DNA of 64,000 bases. It comes from Piscinibacter gummiphilus. Lineage in GTDB: Bacteria > Pseudomonadota > Gammaproteobacteria > Burkholderiales > Burkholderiaceae_C. Each line of letters opens with the position of its first letter. Within the stretch, counting starts at the first letter, position 1. Under the pieces are notes generated by a model, which was not told the origin of the DNA, did no database searches, and saw only the letters and a program-made list of their open reading frames with translations. The position numbers were made by a program, and so were the translations under genes. Positions 17,918 to 26,000 of this stretch are shown in pieces. The stretch lies in NCBI RefSeq assembly GCF_002116905.1, contig NZ_CP015118.1:1674001-1738000 (forward strand). The letters run 5' to 3'.

Positions 17918-18292
17918 ATGCGAATCCTTGCTGCGCTTTCCATCGTGGCCCCGCACGGCGAAAACATCGCGGCTGGGCGGAAGACTGTGGAGGTGCGGTC
18001 GTGGCAGCCACCGACGCTGCCGATCGAGGACCTTCTCATCGTCGAGAACTCGCGACTCCTCACGGAGGATGGGCAAGTGGATCCTGACGGCGTTGCTGTG
18101 GCCCTGGTCGATGTGGTGTCGGTTGCTCCCTGGCTTCCGGATGAGGTCGCCGCGGCCTGTTCTGCAGGCTGGCAAGCGGGATACTTCTCCTGGCGACTCG
18201 GCAACGTCCGGCCGTTTTCACAGCGGGTGCGGGTGCCCGCGGCCCGGAAGCTCTACGAGGTTCATCTTGAACTGGCATCGCTGCCGCGTTGA
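17918..18292 (+). CDS. ASCH-domain protein
   Basis: The 124-residue product shows the ASCH pattern: ALSIVAPHGENIAAGRKTVEVRSW at the N-terminus with the GxKxxExR signature, then VALVDVVSV and a C-terminal basic/aromatic part. ASCH domains adopt a PUA-like fold and bind RNA or nucleosides; some bacterial members are ribonucleases or amidohydrolases of acetylcytidine. The start lies 2 bp after the stop of the binding-protein gene, so the two are probably co-transcribed. Precise activity is not predictable here. Confidence 0.8.
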   Translation: MRILAALSIVAPHGENIAAGRKTVEVRSWQPPTLPIEDLLIVENSRLLTEDGQVDPDGVAVALVDVVSVAPWLPDEVAAACSAGWQAGYFSWRLGNVRPFSQRVRVPAARKLYEVHLELASLPR

Positions 18293-18320
18293 ATCGATGA
18301 CACGCAGGAAGAAGAACCTC

Positions 18321-18710
18321 ATGCCCCAACCTTCGGCCCGAACGCTGCCGGTGGACTGGCCTCAGTACACGACCCCTCAGTACTACGCCTGGACGATGGC
18401 CCGCATGCCGCCCGGCGCCATCGTGGCCGACTGGTCGAAGCACCATCCCCACAACTCGTACAGCCCGCTCTTCTGGTACGAGGACCGGCCCGGCGTGTGC
18501 AAGACCTGTTCGGCCCCATTCGTGTTCACGAAGGAAGCGCAGCGGCATTGCTACGAGGTGCTGAAGTTCCCGATCTACGCGGAGGCGGTGCGGTGCGCGC
18601 CGTGCCGCGCGAAGGTCCGTGAAACGAAGCGGGCCCAGCGCGAGCACATGGCGGAGATGGCCGCGCGCAAGCCGCATCCGCACGAGGCGTTTTTCAGGAA
18701 GCGGTCCTGA
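18321..18710 (+). CDS. Zinc-ribbon domain protein
   Basis: The product (129 residues from this start) contains CKTCSAPFVFTKEAQRHCYE followed by CAPC, the layout of the small zf-trcl zinc-ribbon family, with an arginine/lysine-rich tail (RAKVRETKRAQREHM). The N-terminal half is rich in Tyr, Trp and Pro. ATG 18321 is preferred because AGGAAG lies about 9 bp upstream; an in-frame ATG at 18297 would add 8 residues. Function is unknown, and nucleic-acid binding is plausible from the ribbon and basic tail. Confidence 0.75.
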   Translation: MPQPSARTLPVDWPQYTTPQYYAWTMARMPPGAIVADWSKHHPHNSYSPLFWYEDRPGVCKTCSAPFVFTKEAQRHCYEVLKFPIYAEAVRCAPCRAKVRETKRAQREHMAEMAARKPHPHEAFFRKRS

Positions 18711-18715
18711 CCGGC

Positions 18716-19186
18716 ATGCCATCCAACCCCGCACTGAAGGCCGTCGCCGTCTTCGAGGCCTCGAAGGGCCTCGTCGCCCTCGCCGCTGCCTCCGGCCTGC
18801 TGCTGCTCGTCCACCGCGATCTGCACGAACTCGCACTGCGCCTCGTCGAACACACGCACCTGAACCCGGCAGCGCACTACCCGGGCATCTTCATCGAGGC
18901 GGCCACGCACCTGCAGAACGCCCGCCTCGCGCTGCTCGCGGCGGGGGCGGCGCTGTACGCCACGGTGCGTTTCGTGGAGGCGTACGGCCTGTACCGCGGG
19001 GCGGCCTGGGCCGAGGTGCTGGCCGCGGTGGGCGGGGCCATCTACGTGCCGTTCGAGGTGGCCGAGGTGATCCACCGGCAGGACGGGATCGGCGTCGCGG
19101 TCCTGGCGATCAACCTGGCCATCGTCGGGGTCGCGGTGCGTGCCTTGTTGCGCCGGCGCGGGGCCGGGTCGCAGAATGCCGCGTGA
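18716..19186 (+). CDS. DUF2127 family membrane protein
   Basis: The 156-residue protein opens ALKAVAVFEASKGLVALAAASG, the signature start of DUF2127 proteins. It has about four hydrophobic segments, with a loop around HTHLNPAAHYPGIF. The pattern RFVEAYGLYRGAAWAEVLA in the middle is also characteristic. It begins 5 bp after the zinc-ribbon gene and its stop overlaps the next start as TGATG, so it sits in a tightly packed operon. Function is unknown. Confidence 0.85.
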   Translation: MPSNPALKAVAVFEASKGLVALAAASGLLLLVHRDLHELALRLVEHTHLNPAAHYPGIFIEAATHLQNARLALLAAGAALYATVRFVEAYGLYRGAAWAEVLAAVGGAIYVPFEVAEVIHRQDGIGVAVLAINLAIVGVAVRALLRRRGAGSQNAA

Positions 19187-19749
19187 TGCCCACCGACGTC
19201 CTCTTCATCCACAGCGCGGGCCCGCAATCCGCCGGGCAGGGCAGTTCGCCGCTCGTGAAACACCTGCGCCAGGGACTGGGCCCCGGCTTTCGCGTCCACG
19301 GCCCCACGATGCCGCTGCCGCATGACCCGTCGTACGAGCGATGGCGCGCGGAACTGGTGCAGCGCATCCCGGCGGACCATCCGCCCCGGATCCTCGTGGG
19401 CCATTCCCTCGGCGGGTCGGTGCTGCTCAAGTACCTGACCGAGTGCGAGCGCGCCGTGTGGCCGGCGGCACTGTTCCTCGTCGCGACCCCGTGGTGGGGC
19501 GTCCAGGACTGGGACACGCGCGAGTTCGAACTGCGCGACGGCTTCGCACGCTCCCTGCCGGACACCTTGTCGGTCCGCCTGTACCAGAGCCGCGACGACG
19601 AGGTGGTGTCGTTCGAACACCTGGCCCGCTACGCGGCGGCGATGCCGCAGGCCGTGACGTGTCCGCTGGAGCGGGGTGGACACACCTTCCCGGACGGGCT
19701 GCCGGAACTGGTGCGCGACATCCGGGCCTCGGTCGAGGTTCGCCGATGA
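19186..19749 (+). CDS. RBBP9/YdeN-type serine hydrolase
   Basis: The 187-residue alpha/beta hydrolase has the nucleophile elbow GHSLGG with S74, a late DDEVVSFEH containing the likely acid, and GGHTF with the catalytic His. An N-terminal DVLFIHSAGP strand-loop provides the oxyanion region. The RBBP9/YdeN family is small, cytosolic and mostly of unknown substrate. It starts within the stop of the DUF2127 gene and its own stop overlaps the next start as ATGA. Confidence 0.85.
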   Translation: MPTDVLFIHSAGPQSAGQGSSPLVKHLRQGLGPGFRVHGPTMPLPHDPSYERWRAELVQRIPADHPPRILVGHSLGGSVLLKYLTECERAVWPAALFLVATPWWGVQDWDTREFELRDGFARSLPDTLSVRLYQSRDDEVVSFEHLARYAAAMPQAVTCPLERGGHTFPDGLPELVRDIRASVEVRR

Positions 19750-20261
19750 CCACCCTCCGACTCGTCGCGACGACCGCCCTCGCGTTCGCCGCCGCCGTCC
19801 TGTCGGCCTGCGCCACGCCCGGCGAGGCGCCGCCCCAGGCGCGCGTGCGCATCGTGTTCCATCCCTACGCCGAGACCCTGCGCATGCGCATCGCCGAGTT
19901 GCCGCAGGCGTGCCTCCCGCCCCGGCAGGCCGTGGCCGCCGGCCGGTTCGACCTCGTGCCGCGGGCCCGGGGCGAACTCGGCCTGCCGCACCCGCCGACC
20001 GGCAAGTCGGGCTTTTCGGAAGGGTTCGTGACGGCCGGGACGCCGTTCGTCTTCGCGAGCGACTTCGATCCGAACGGCACACCCGGCCGGTTCCGCAGTT
20101 GCTACGTCGGCACGGCCTTCGTGCCGGAAGCCGGGGCCGACTACGAACTGCGGATCGAACTCGTGCCCGGCGGGTGCGAACACACGGTGCGGCAGTTCGG
20201 GGCGGATGGCGTGCCCGACATCGCGTCACCGATGAGTCCCATCCTCCGGTCGTGCCCATGA
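19746..20261 (+). CDS. Putative lipoprotein
   Basis: The 171-residue product has a classic lipoprotein signal: MTTLRLVATTALAFAAAVLS followed by the lipobox Cys (LSAC). The mature part is a proline-rich globular domain with several cysteines (PQACLPP, FRSCYVG, GGCEHTV) that could form disulfides in the periplasm. Both ends overlap neighbours by ATGA, so it is translated as part of the same operon. No family was recognised. Confidence 0.75.
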   Translation: MTTLRLVATTALAFAAAVLSACATPGEAPPQARVRIVFHPYAETLRMRIAELPQACLPPRQAVAAGRFDLVPRARGELGLPHPPTGKSGFSEGFVTAGTPFVFASDFDPNGTPGRFRSCYVGTAFVPEAGADYELRIELVPGGCEHTVRQFGADGVPDIASPMSPILRSCP

Positions 20262-20650
20262 TGAAGACGTCGACACCAGCGGAAAGCCCGGACGCGTACG
20301 TCGCCTCGCTGTCCGGCTGGCAGCGGCGTCAGGTGGAGGCCCTGCGTGCGGCCGTGCACGAGGCCGCGCCGTTCCGGGAAGAGGTGAAGTGGGGTCACCT
20401 CGTCTTCTTCTCGAACGGCCCGGTGCTGCTGGTCCGCGCCGAGGAGACGCGCGTGCTGTTCGGCTTCTGGCGGGGCCGGCGGCTGCGGGGCATCGAGCCG
20501 CGGTTGAAGGGCGGTGGGAAGTACGAGATGGCGACCCTGCACCTCGGGCCGGAGACGCCGCTGTCGCGCGACACCGTCATCGCGCTCGTGAAGGAGGCCG
20601 CGGCGCTCGCCGCCACGTTGGGCGATGCGACCCGCGTGGGTGCGTCCTGA
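20258..20650 (+). CDS. DUF1801 domain protein
   Basis: The 130-residue protein fits the DUF1801 (YdhG-like) pattern: an N-terminal YVASLSGWQRRQVEALRAAVHEAAP helix, EEVKWGHLVFF, a VLFGFWRG strand, and KYEMATLHL. Family members resemble the frataxin/YdeI fold and have no settled role. The start overlaps the stop of the upstream lipoprotein gene, and the gene ends 78 bp before the next start. Confidence 0.8.
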   Translation: MMKTSTPAESPDAYVASLSGWQRRQVEALRAAVHEAAPFREEVKWGHLVFFSNGPVLLVRAEETRVLFGFWRGRRLRGIEPRLKGGGKYEMATLHLGPETPLSRDTVIALVKEAAALAATLGDATRVGAS

Positions 20651-20728
20651 CAGGTTCCGACAGTGGCGTTCCACAAACGCCTGGGCTACGCTGTCGCTGC
20701 TCCGACGAACGAGATCCCGACCCAGGCC

Positions 20729-21292
20729 ATGAAGACGCAGTATTACACCGCCACCAGCCTCGACGGCTTCATCGCCACCGAGGACCATTCGCTCGAGTGG
20801 CTGTTCCCGCTCGGTGACATCGCCGACACCAGCTACTCGGCGTTCATCCGCGACGTGGGCGCGCTGGCGATGGGCTCGTCCACCTACGAGTGGATGCTGC
20901 GCCACGTGGTCAAGCCCGGCACCGAGGTGCCCGGCGCGTGGCCCTACGAGCAGCCCGTGTGGGTGTTCAGCAGCCGCGTGCTGCCGCCCATCCCCGGGGC
21001 GGACATCCGCTTCGTCCGCGGCGACGTGCGGCCCGTGCACGAGGCCATGGTGCGCGCGGCGAACGGGCAGAACGTGTGGGTCGTGGGCGGGGGTGACCTC
21101 GCCGGGCAGTTCGTCGACGCCGGGCTGCTCGACGAACTTCTCGTGCAGGTCGGTTCGGTGACGCTGGGCGCCGGCCAGCCGCTGCTGCCGCGCCGCATCG
21201 TGTCGCCGCCGCTGACACTCACCGGCGTGAGGCAGGTGGGCACGGGGTTCGCGGAGCTGACCTACACGGTGCCGAAGGCGCCCCGGACGTGA
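20729..21292 (+). CDS. Dihydrofolate-reductase-like / RibD C-terminal family protein
   Basis: The 187-residue protein belongs to the large bacterial DHFR-like family related to the reductase domain of RibD. It shows YYTATSLDGFIA at the N-terminus, ALAMGSSTYEWMLR, a WVFSSR strand and the nucleotide-binding VWVVGGGDLAGQFVDAGLLDEL. Such proteins are probably NADPH-dependent reductases; only a few are true DHFRs. The start at 20729 was preferred over an upstream one because the first beta-strand begins there. The next gene starts inside its stop codon. Confidence 0.87.
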   Translation: MKTQYYTATSLDGFIATEDHSLEWLFPLGDIADTSYSAFIRDVGALAMGSSTYEWMLRHVVKPGTEVPGAWPYEQPVWVFSSRVLPPIPGADIRFVRGDVRPVHEAMVRAANGQNVWVVGGGDLAGQFVDAGLLDELLVQVGSVTLGAGQPLLPRRIVSPPLTLTGVRQVGTGFAELTYTVPKAPRT

Positions 21293-21645
21293 GCGTCCCG
21301 CGCCTCGTGGCGTTCATCGCGCTGTGTGCGGCCTTGCCCGCCATGGCGGACTCCTGGGTCGTGTGCGACTACGACGTCGAAAGTGTGCGCATCGGCGCCA
21401 ACCCGCCGGAGTTGACGGTGCGTGTGCGCCGCGGTCATGCGCGCAACGGCGCGGAGTGTCCGGCCGGGTCGGGCGAACGTTCCTTCGTGCCCGAGACCGC
21501 GGACTACCAGAGCAACTTGCCGCGCAAGCAGTGGCCGAAGCCGGGGCAACCCGCGCTGCTGCGCTACCGGCACCTCGACGGCATCTGCAAGCCCGACCGG
21601 CCGTGCCGCATCATCCACCAGTCGATCCTGCCCGCTGCACGATGA
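21289..21645 (+). CDS. Small secreted hypothetical protein
   Basis: The 118-residue product has a signal peptide (VPRLVAFIALCAALPAMA then DS) and a mature part with four cysteines (VVCDYDV, GAECPAG, GICKPDRPCR). It should be exported and may be disulfide-bonded. Translation begins at GTG 21289, overlapping the stop of the DHFR-like gene, and its own stop overlaps the next gene as ATGA. No family was recognised. Confidence 0.68.
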   Translation: MSVPRLVAFIALCAALPAMADSWVVCDYDVESVRIGANPPELTVRVRRGHARNGAECPAGSGERSFVPETADYQSNLPRKQWPKPGQPALLRYRHLDGICKPDRPCRIIHQSILPAAR

Positions 21646-22007
21646 GGCGCGGGCTTCTTTTCGTGATGGGACTCGTGTGTGCGTCCGCGGCCTGGAGCGC
21701 CGGCGGCACGGGATCGACCGCGCTCGCGTGGAAACACCCCGGCGAGACGCTCGTGTACCGCTCCTGCGGCTGCGCCGACGCCTGCTGGGTCGCCGAGGTC
21801 CGGGACCGTCGCACGTCGGCGGTCAAGGCGCGCCTGCGGTGCGACTGCGAGGTGCTGCACTTCGAACGGCTCGCCGTGGCCGCCCCGCCCGTGACCCTCG
21901 GCAGCTGCGAAGCCCTCAACGGCAGCGAGCACAAGGCCGACGCCATCGGCGAGGCGCTGGACGCGTTGCTGCAGGCGAAGCCGCGCGCGGGCGATGCCGT
22001 AGAGTAG
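21642..22007 (+). CDS. Small secreted cysteine-rich hypothetical protein
   Basis: The 121-residue product carries a signal peptide (MRRGLLFVMGLVCASAAWSA) and a mature domain with at least six cysteines, including SCGCADACW and RCDCEVLHF. The spacing suggests disulfides in the periplasm or metal binding. The start overlaps the stop of the preceding secreted protein, so the two may work together. No homologous family was recognised. Confidence 0.68.
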   Translation: MRRGLLFVMGLVCASAAWSAGGTGSTALAWKHPGETLVYRSCGCADACWVAEVRDRRTSAVKARLRCDCEVLHFERLAVAAPPVTLGSCEALNGSEHKADAIGEALDALLQAKPRAGDAVE

Positions 22008-22046
22008 CGGCCTGAACAAGCACGCAGCCGCATCGGAGGAGGTCGT

Positions 22047-22454
22047 TTGGCCGCAGGTCGTTCCGCCATCCTGTCCCTCGTCCTCCTCGCCGCTTCCGGG
22101 AGCCATGCCGTGTCGCCCCTGACCCCGAGACTCGACGATCCCACGCGCACCACGCTGCTCGACGGCCTCGCCGCCACCGGCTTTCCCGAGGTGGGCCGCA
22201 ACAGCGTGCTGATCGCCATCACCTCGGCGCTCGGCTTCGAGCCGGCCGCCTCCGAGTCCACGTACGACCTGCCGTACGGCCACCTGCCGAAGGTGTCGGT
22301 GACGGCCTCGGTCGTCTCGGACCGCTGCACGAAGGTCCGGGCGTTCGCCACCGGCGTGCCCGGGTCGGCCTACCGGCCCACCACCGTCACCGGCACGTAC
22401 TGCCTCGTGGGGCCGGCGACGTGGGCGTCGTCCGACCAGCGGGTCGCCGCCTGA
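22047..22454 (+). CDS. Secreted hypothetical protein (TTG start)
   Basis: The 135-residue product has a short signal-like N-terminus (RSAILSLVLLAASGSHAVS) and a mature part containing TTLLDGLAATGFPEVGRNSVLIAITSA. The start at TTG 22047 is supported by a strong GGAGGAGGT site just upstream; no ATG fits. It lies 39 bp after the cysteine-rich gene on the same strand. Function is unknown. Confidence 0.6.
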   Translation: MAAGRSAILSLVLLAASGSHAVSPLTPRLDDPTRTTLLDGLAATGFPEVGRNSVLIAITSALGFEPAASESTYDLPYGHLPKVSVTASVVSDRCTKVRAFATGVPGSAYRPTTVTGTYCLVGPATWASSDQRVAA

Positions 22455-22455
22455 G

Positions 22456-22875
22456 ATGCGGCGGCTGCTCCTCGCCGCCTGCCTCGCCGTGTCGGGCTGC
22501 GTGCCGTACCCCGTCTACAAGGAACTCCAGCCGGTCACGCGCGTGCGCGTGGTGGACCCGGCGGGCCGGGCGGTGGCGGGGGCGAGCGTGGTGTTGCTGT
22601 CGAACGCGTACCCGTACGGTCGCGAGCAGCACCGCGAGACGCGCTGGACCGATGCGTCCGGCGTGGTGTCGTTCGACGGGCGGCACGAGTGGCGCGTCGA
22701 ATCGCTCATGATCCACGGCGCCCAGGTCTTCTTCTGGAACCTGTGTGTCGAGAAACCGGGCTACGCGACCCACCTCACCGAGTACCGGTCGGCGAAGAAG
22801 TTCGAGACCGAGCCGACGGTGGTGCTGGCTCCGGGGACGTCGTCGGCGTGTCCCACGCGCGAAGAGAACGCCTGA
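22456..22875 (+). CDS. Putative lipoprotein with carboxypeptidase-regulatory-like fold
   Basis: The 139-residue protein has a lipoprotein signal (MRRLLLAACLAVSGC). A beta-rich domain follows, in which VTRVRVVDPAGRAVAGASVVLLS and WTDASGVVSFDGR resemble the CarboxypepD_reg/transthyretin-like sandwich often found in surface lipoproteins. It begins one base after the previous stop and closes the run of small plus-strand genes. A dispersed palindromic repeat lies directly downstream. Confidence 0.75.
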   Translation: MRRLLLAACLAVSGCVPYPVYKELQPVTRVRVVDPAGRAVAGASVVLLSNAYPYGREQHRETRWTDASGVVSFDGRHEWRVESLMIHGAQVFFWNLCVEKPGYATHLTEYRSAKKFETEPTVVLAPGTSSACPTREENA

Positions 22876-22898
22876 GGGGCTGCCCCGGAAAAACACAC

Positions 22899-22979
22899 GT
22901 CATCCCGGCGCATGCCGGGACCCTCGGCCAGACCGACGTGCTGAACGGCGCCCAGGGCCCCGGCCTGCGCCGGGGTGAC
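22899..22979. repeat. REP-like inverted repeat pair, copy 1
   Basis: GTCATCCCGGCGCATGCCGG (from 22899) and its inverse GGCCTGCGCCGGGGTGAC (ending 22979) flank about 35 bp. Each half is itself a palindrome. The same pattern recurs at 38057, 44500-44958, 51448 and 54539. Here it lies between two convergent genes, where it may also stop transcription. Confidence 0.8.
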
Positions 22980-23016
22980 AGCTTGTTTTTGCGAGGGAAC
23001 CGAGAGACGAGCGCCC

Positions 23017-26000
23017 TCAGTCCCAGCGCCAGGTCCAGATCACCTCGAGCGAGTTGTCCACCCCCGACTCGGCCCGCAGCGTGAACCGCCGCGCCACGCG
23101 GTAGATCAGCTGCCACGTGCCCTGCGTGGCGTTCAGCCCGCGTTCGTAGCCGAGGTACCAGCGCCGCGAGATCTGCTTGCCGACCGAGACCACCGTGTCC
23201 TTCGAGTCGCCGTCGGTCTGGCGCACCGACAGGTCGTCGAGGCCGATGGAGTGCAGCACCTGGTCGGTGACTCCCGGGTTGTCGCCGGCGATCAGTGCGA
23301 GCGCGGCGCGCTGCAGCAGCGCAGTGTCCTGCGTGCCGAGGCCGTCGCTCGCGCGGCCCAGCATCAGCCACGACAGCTTGTCGGTGTCGGACATCTCGGG
23401 GTCGGAGAACAGCCGCACGCGCGGGTTGAGCGCGCTGCCGCTGACGGCCACGCCCACGCGCACGTCGAGGTTGGGCCGGGTGGCTTCGATGTCGAGGCGC
23501 GGGTCGTTCACGGGTCCGTTGAACGTGATGACGCCGCGGTCGATGATGAGCTTCTGGTTGTACGCCGCGTAGGTGCCGTTTTCGGCGCGGATGCTGCCGT
23601 TGAAGGTCGGCAGGCCGTTCGGGGTGCTGATCTTGAGTTCGCCGGCGAGCCCGGTGTCGATGCCACGGCCCTTGAGTTTCAGGTTGCGGCCGAGGTCGAT
23701 GGCGAGGTCGATCGAGACGTTGCGGTGCCGCTGCGGCGTGGGCACCACCACCGGTTCGTTGTCGGTGCGGTTGGTCACCACGACGTCGCCGGCGAGCGCG
23801 GGTGCGTCCGAGCGGGTGAAGTCGATCAGCCCCTCGTCGACGCCGAAGCGGCCATCGACCTTGACGTTGTCGCGGTCGAGCAGCAGGTCGCCCTTGCCCG
23901 AGACCACGATGCGGCGGTCGATGCGGCCGAGCAGCTGGAACTTCTCGGCCGTCAGCTGCAGCGCGGCGCGCGGCTGTTCGCCGAACTCGGCGTCGCCCGC
24001 GAGGTTCACGTTGCCGGCGCCGGCGCGGGCCGAGAACTTCTCGATGCGGGCCGTGTCGCCCTTGAGCGAGATGTCGACCTCGCCGTCCGTGACGCTCACG
24101 CCTTCCAGCAGGTTGCGCACCGAGATGCCGTTGCCCACCATGCGGCCCGTGTACTCGGGGGCGCCGAAGCGCCCGCCGAGGCTCGCGGTGGTGCGCAGGC
24201 GGCCGCCGAGGCGCCAGCCGGCGGGCACCCAGGCGCCCCAGGTGCCGAGGTTCTCCACCTGGGCCTCGAACACGCCCGTGAGCGGCGCGTCCGCATCGGG
24301 CCATGCCCGCTGCGGCGACGTGCGCGCGACGAACGCGCCGGCGGCCACGCCCAGCTGCTTGCCGGCCAGGCCCTGCGTGAAGGTCCAGGTGCCGTCCTGC
24401 ACGTTGAGGGACAGCACGAGGTCGGTGAGGCCGAGGGCCTGCGTGCCGCCGTCGTCGGTCACCGTGAGGTCGCCGCTGAGCCGCTCGAGCACGATGTCGG
24501 CGCTGAACTCGGTGGTCTGGCGCACGTTCACCTTGCCGCCGATGCGCAGGTCGCCGCCCCAGCCGAAGTCGGGCTGTGCGCGGGCGAGCAGCGGCGCCAC
24601 CGACAGCGGTTCCAGTTCGGCCTGCATGTCGAGCTGCTGCGTGCGCACGCCCTGGTCGGCCTGCCACTCGATGCGGTCCCACTTCAGGCCGGCCGAGACG
24701 ATGTCGGCGCGGCCCGGCGACAGCACGAAGCGCGGCACCGGACCGGCCTGCACCTCGATGCCCACGTTGCGCGTGGACACCCACGGGGCCGCACCGGGCT
24801 GGCCGCTGCGCAGGTCGAACTGCTGCAGCGTGCCCTTCCAGGCGAGGGGCACGCCGGTGTCGCCGGCGAGCGGGCCGCCGCTCAGGCTGCCGCGGGCCGT
24901 GCCGGCCACGAGGGTGCGCGGCGGGGCGGTGGGCGAGGGCGGGCGCTGCTGCAGGCCCTCGGCCCAGGCCGGTGGCGCGGCCTTCAGTTCGGTGTGCACG
25001 GTCAGGTCGTGGTTGCCCGGCGTGCCCTTCAGCACGAGGCTGGTGGCGCCCGTGCGCTGCGTGCCCCAGCCGGCCTGGTCGACGGTGACCTGGACATCGA
25101 GCGGCGCGTCGGTGCGGGTGGCGAAGGCCCAGCGCGCGTCGGCCTTGTCGAGGGCCAGCGGACCGGCGCGCAGCGTGCCCACGCGGGCCTGGCCGCCCAC
25201 GTCGACGGCGGGCCAGCGGCCGCGCACGTCGAGCGAGGCGCCCGCGTTGCCCGCCAGGGCGTCCAGCAGGCCCGATTCGACGGCCCCCGGCACGAGGCGC
25301 AGCACCGGGCCCAGGCGGGCGACGGTCGGGATCTCCGCGGTGGCGCTCCAGCGGTCGCGCGCACCGTCGGTGTCGGGGGCGATCTGGCCCGAGGCCTTCA
25401 GCGTGTTGCCGTCGACGTCGACGGCCGCGTCGGCCTGCACCACGTCCGCGGCGCCGGGGTGTTTCAGCGACAGCGAGCCGGTCAACGGCACCCCGGCGAG
25501 CACGCTCGGCAGCACCTCGACACCCGCCGTGCCTCGCAGCGCGGCCACGCGGGACAGCAGCGGGCCCAGGCGTTTGTCGACGGGCACGGTGTGGGGCATG
25601 GCGAGCGACACGTCGGCCTTCAGGTTCAGGCTCTGGTTGCCCGCCTGCCAGGCGGCGCTGTTCAGCGCGGGGAACCACAGTCGGGGATCGAAGTCGGTCA
25701 GCGCGGCCTTCGCATCGACCTGCCATGCCGAGGCCGAGCGCACCGCGTTGCCGGACAGGGACGCCTTCGCGCCGCCCGCGTTCGCCTCGAAGGACTTGAC
25801 GTCGATGCGCTGTCCGTCGCCCAGCGCCTCCAGCTTCACCTGCACGGCGCGGTTCAGGTCGACGAGGCGGCCGTTGAGCTGGGCCGTGGCCTGGAACGCG
25901 GGGATCGCCGCGCGTGTGCCGTCCGCCGACGTGGGCCACGTGCCCGACGCCACGATGGGGCCGGTGAGGGTCATCGCCGGCAGCGACGGGTCGACGGCGG

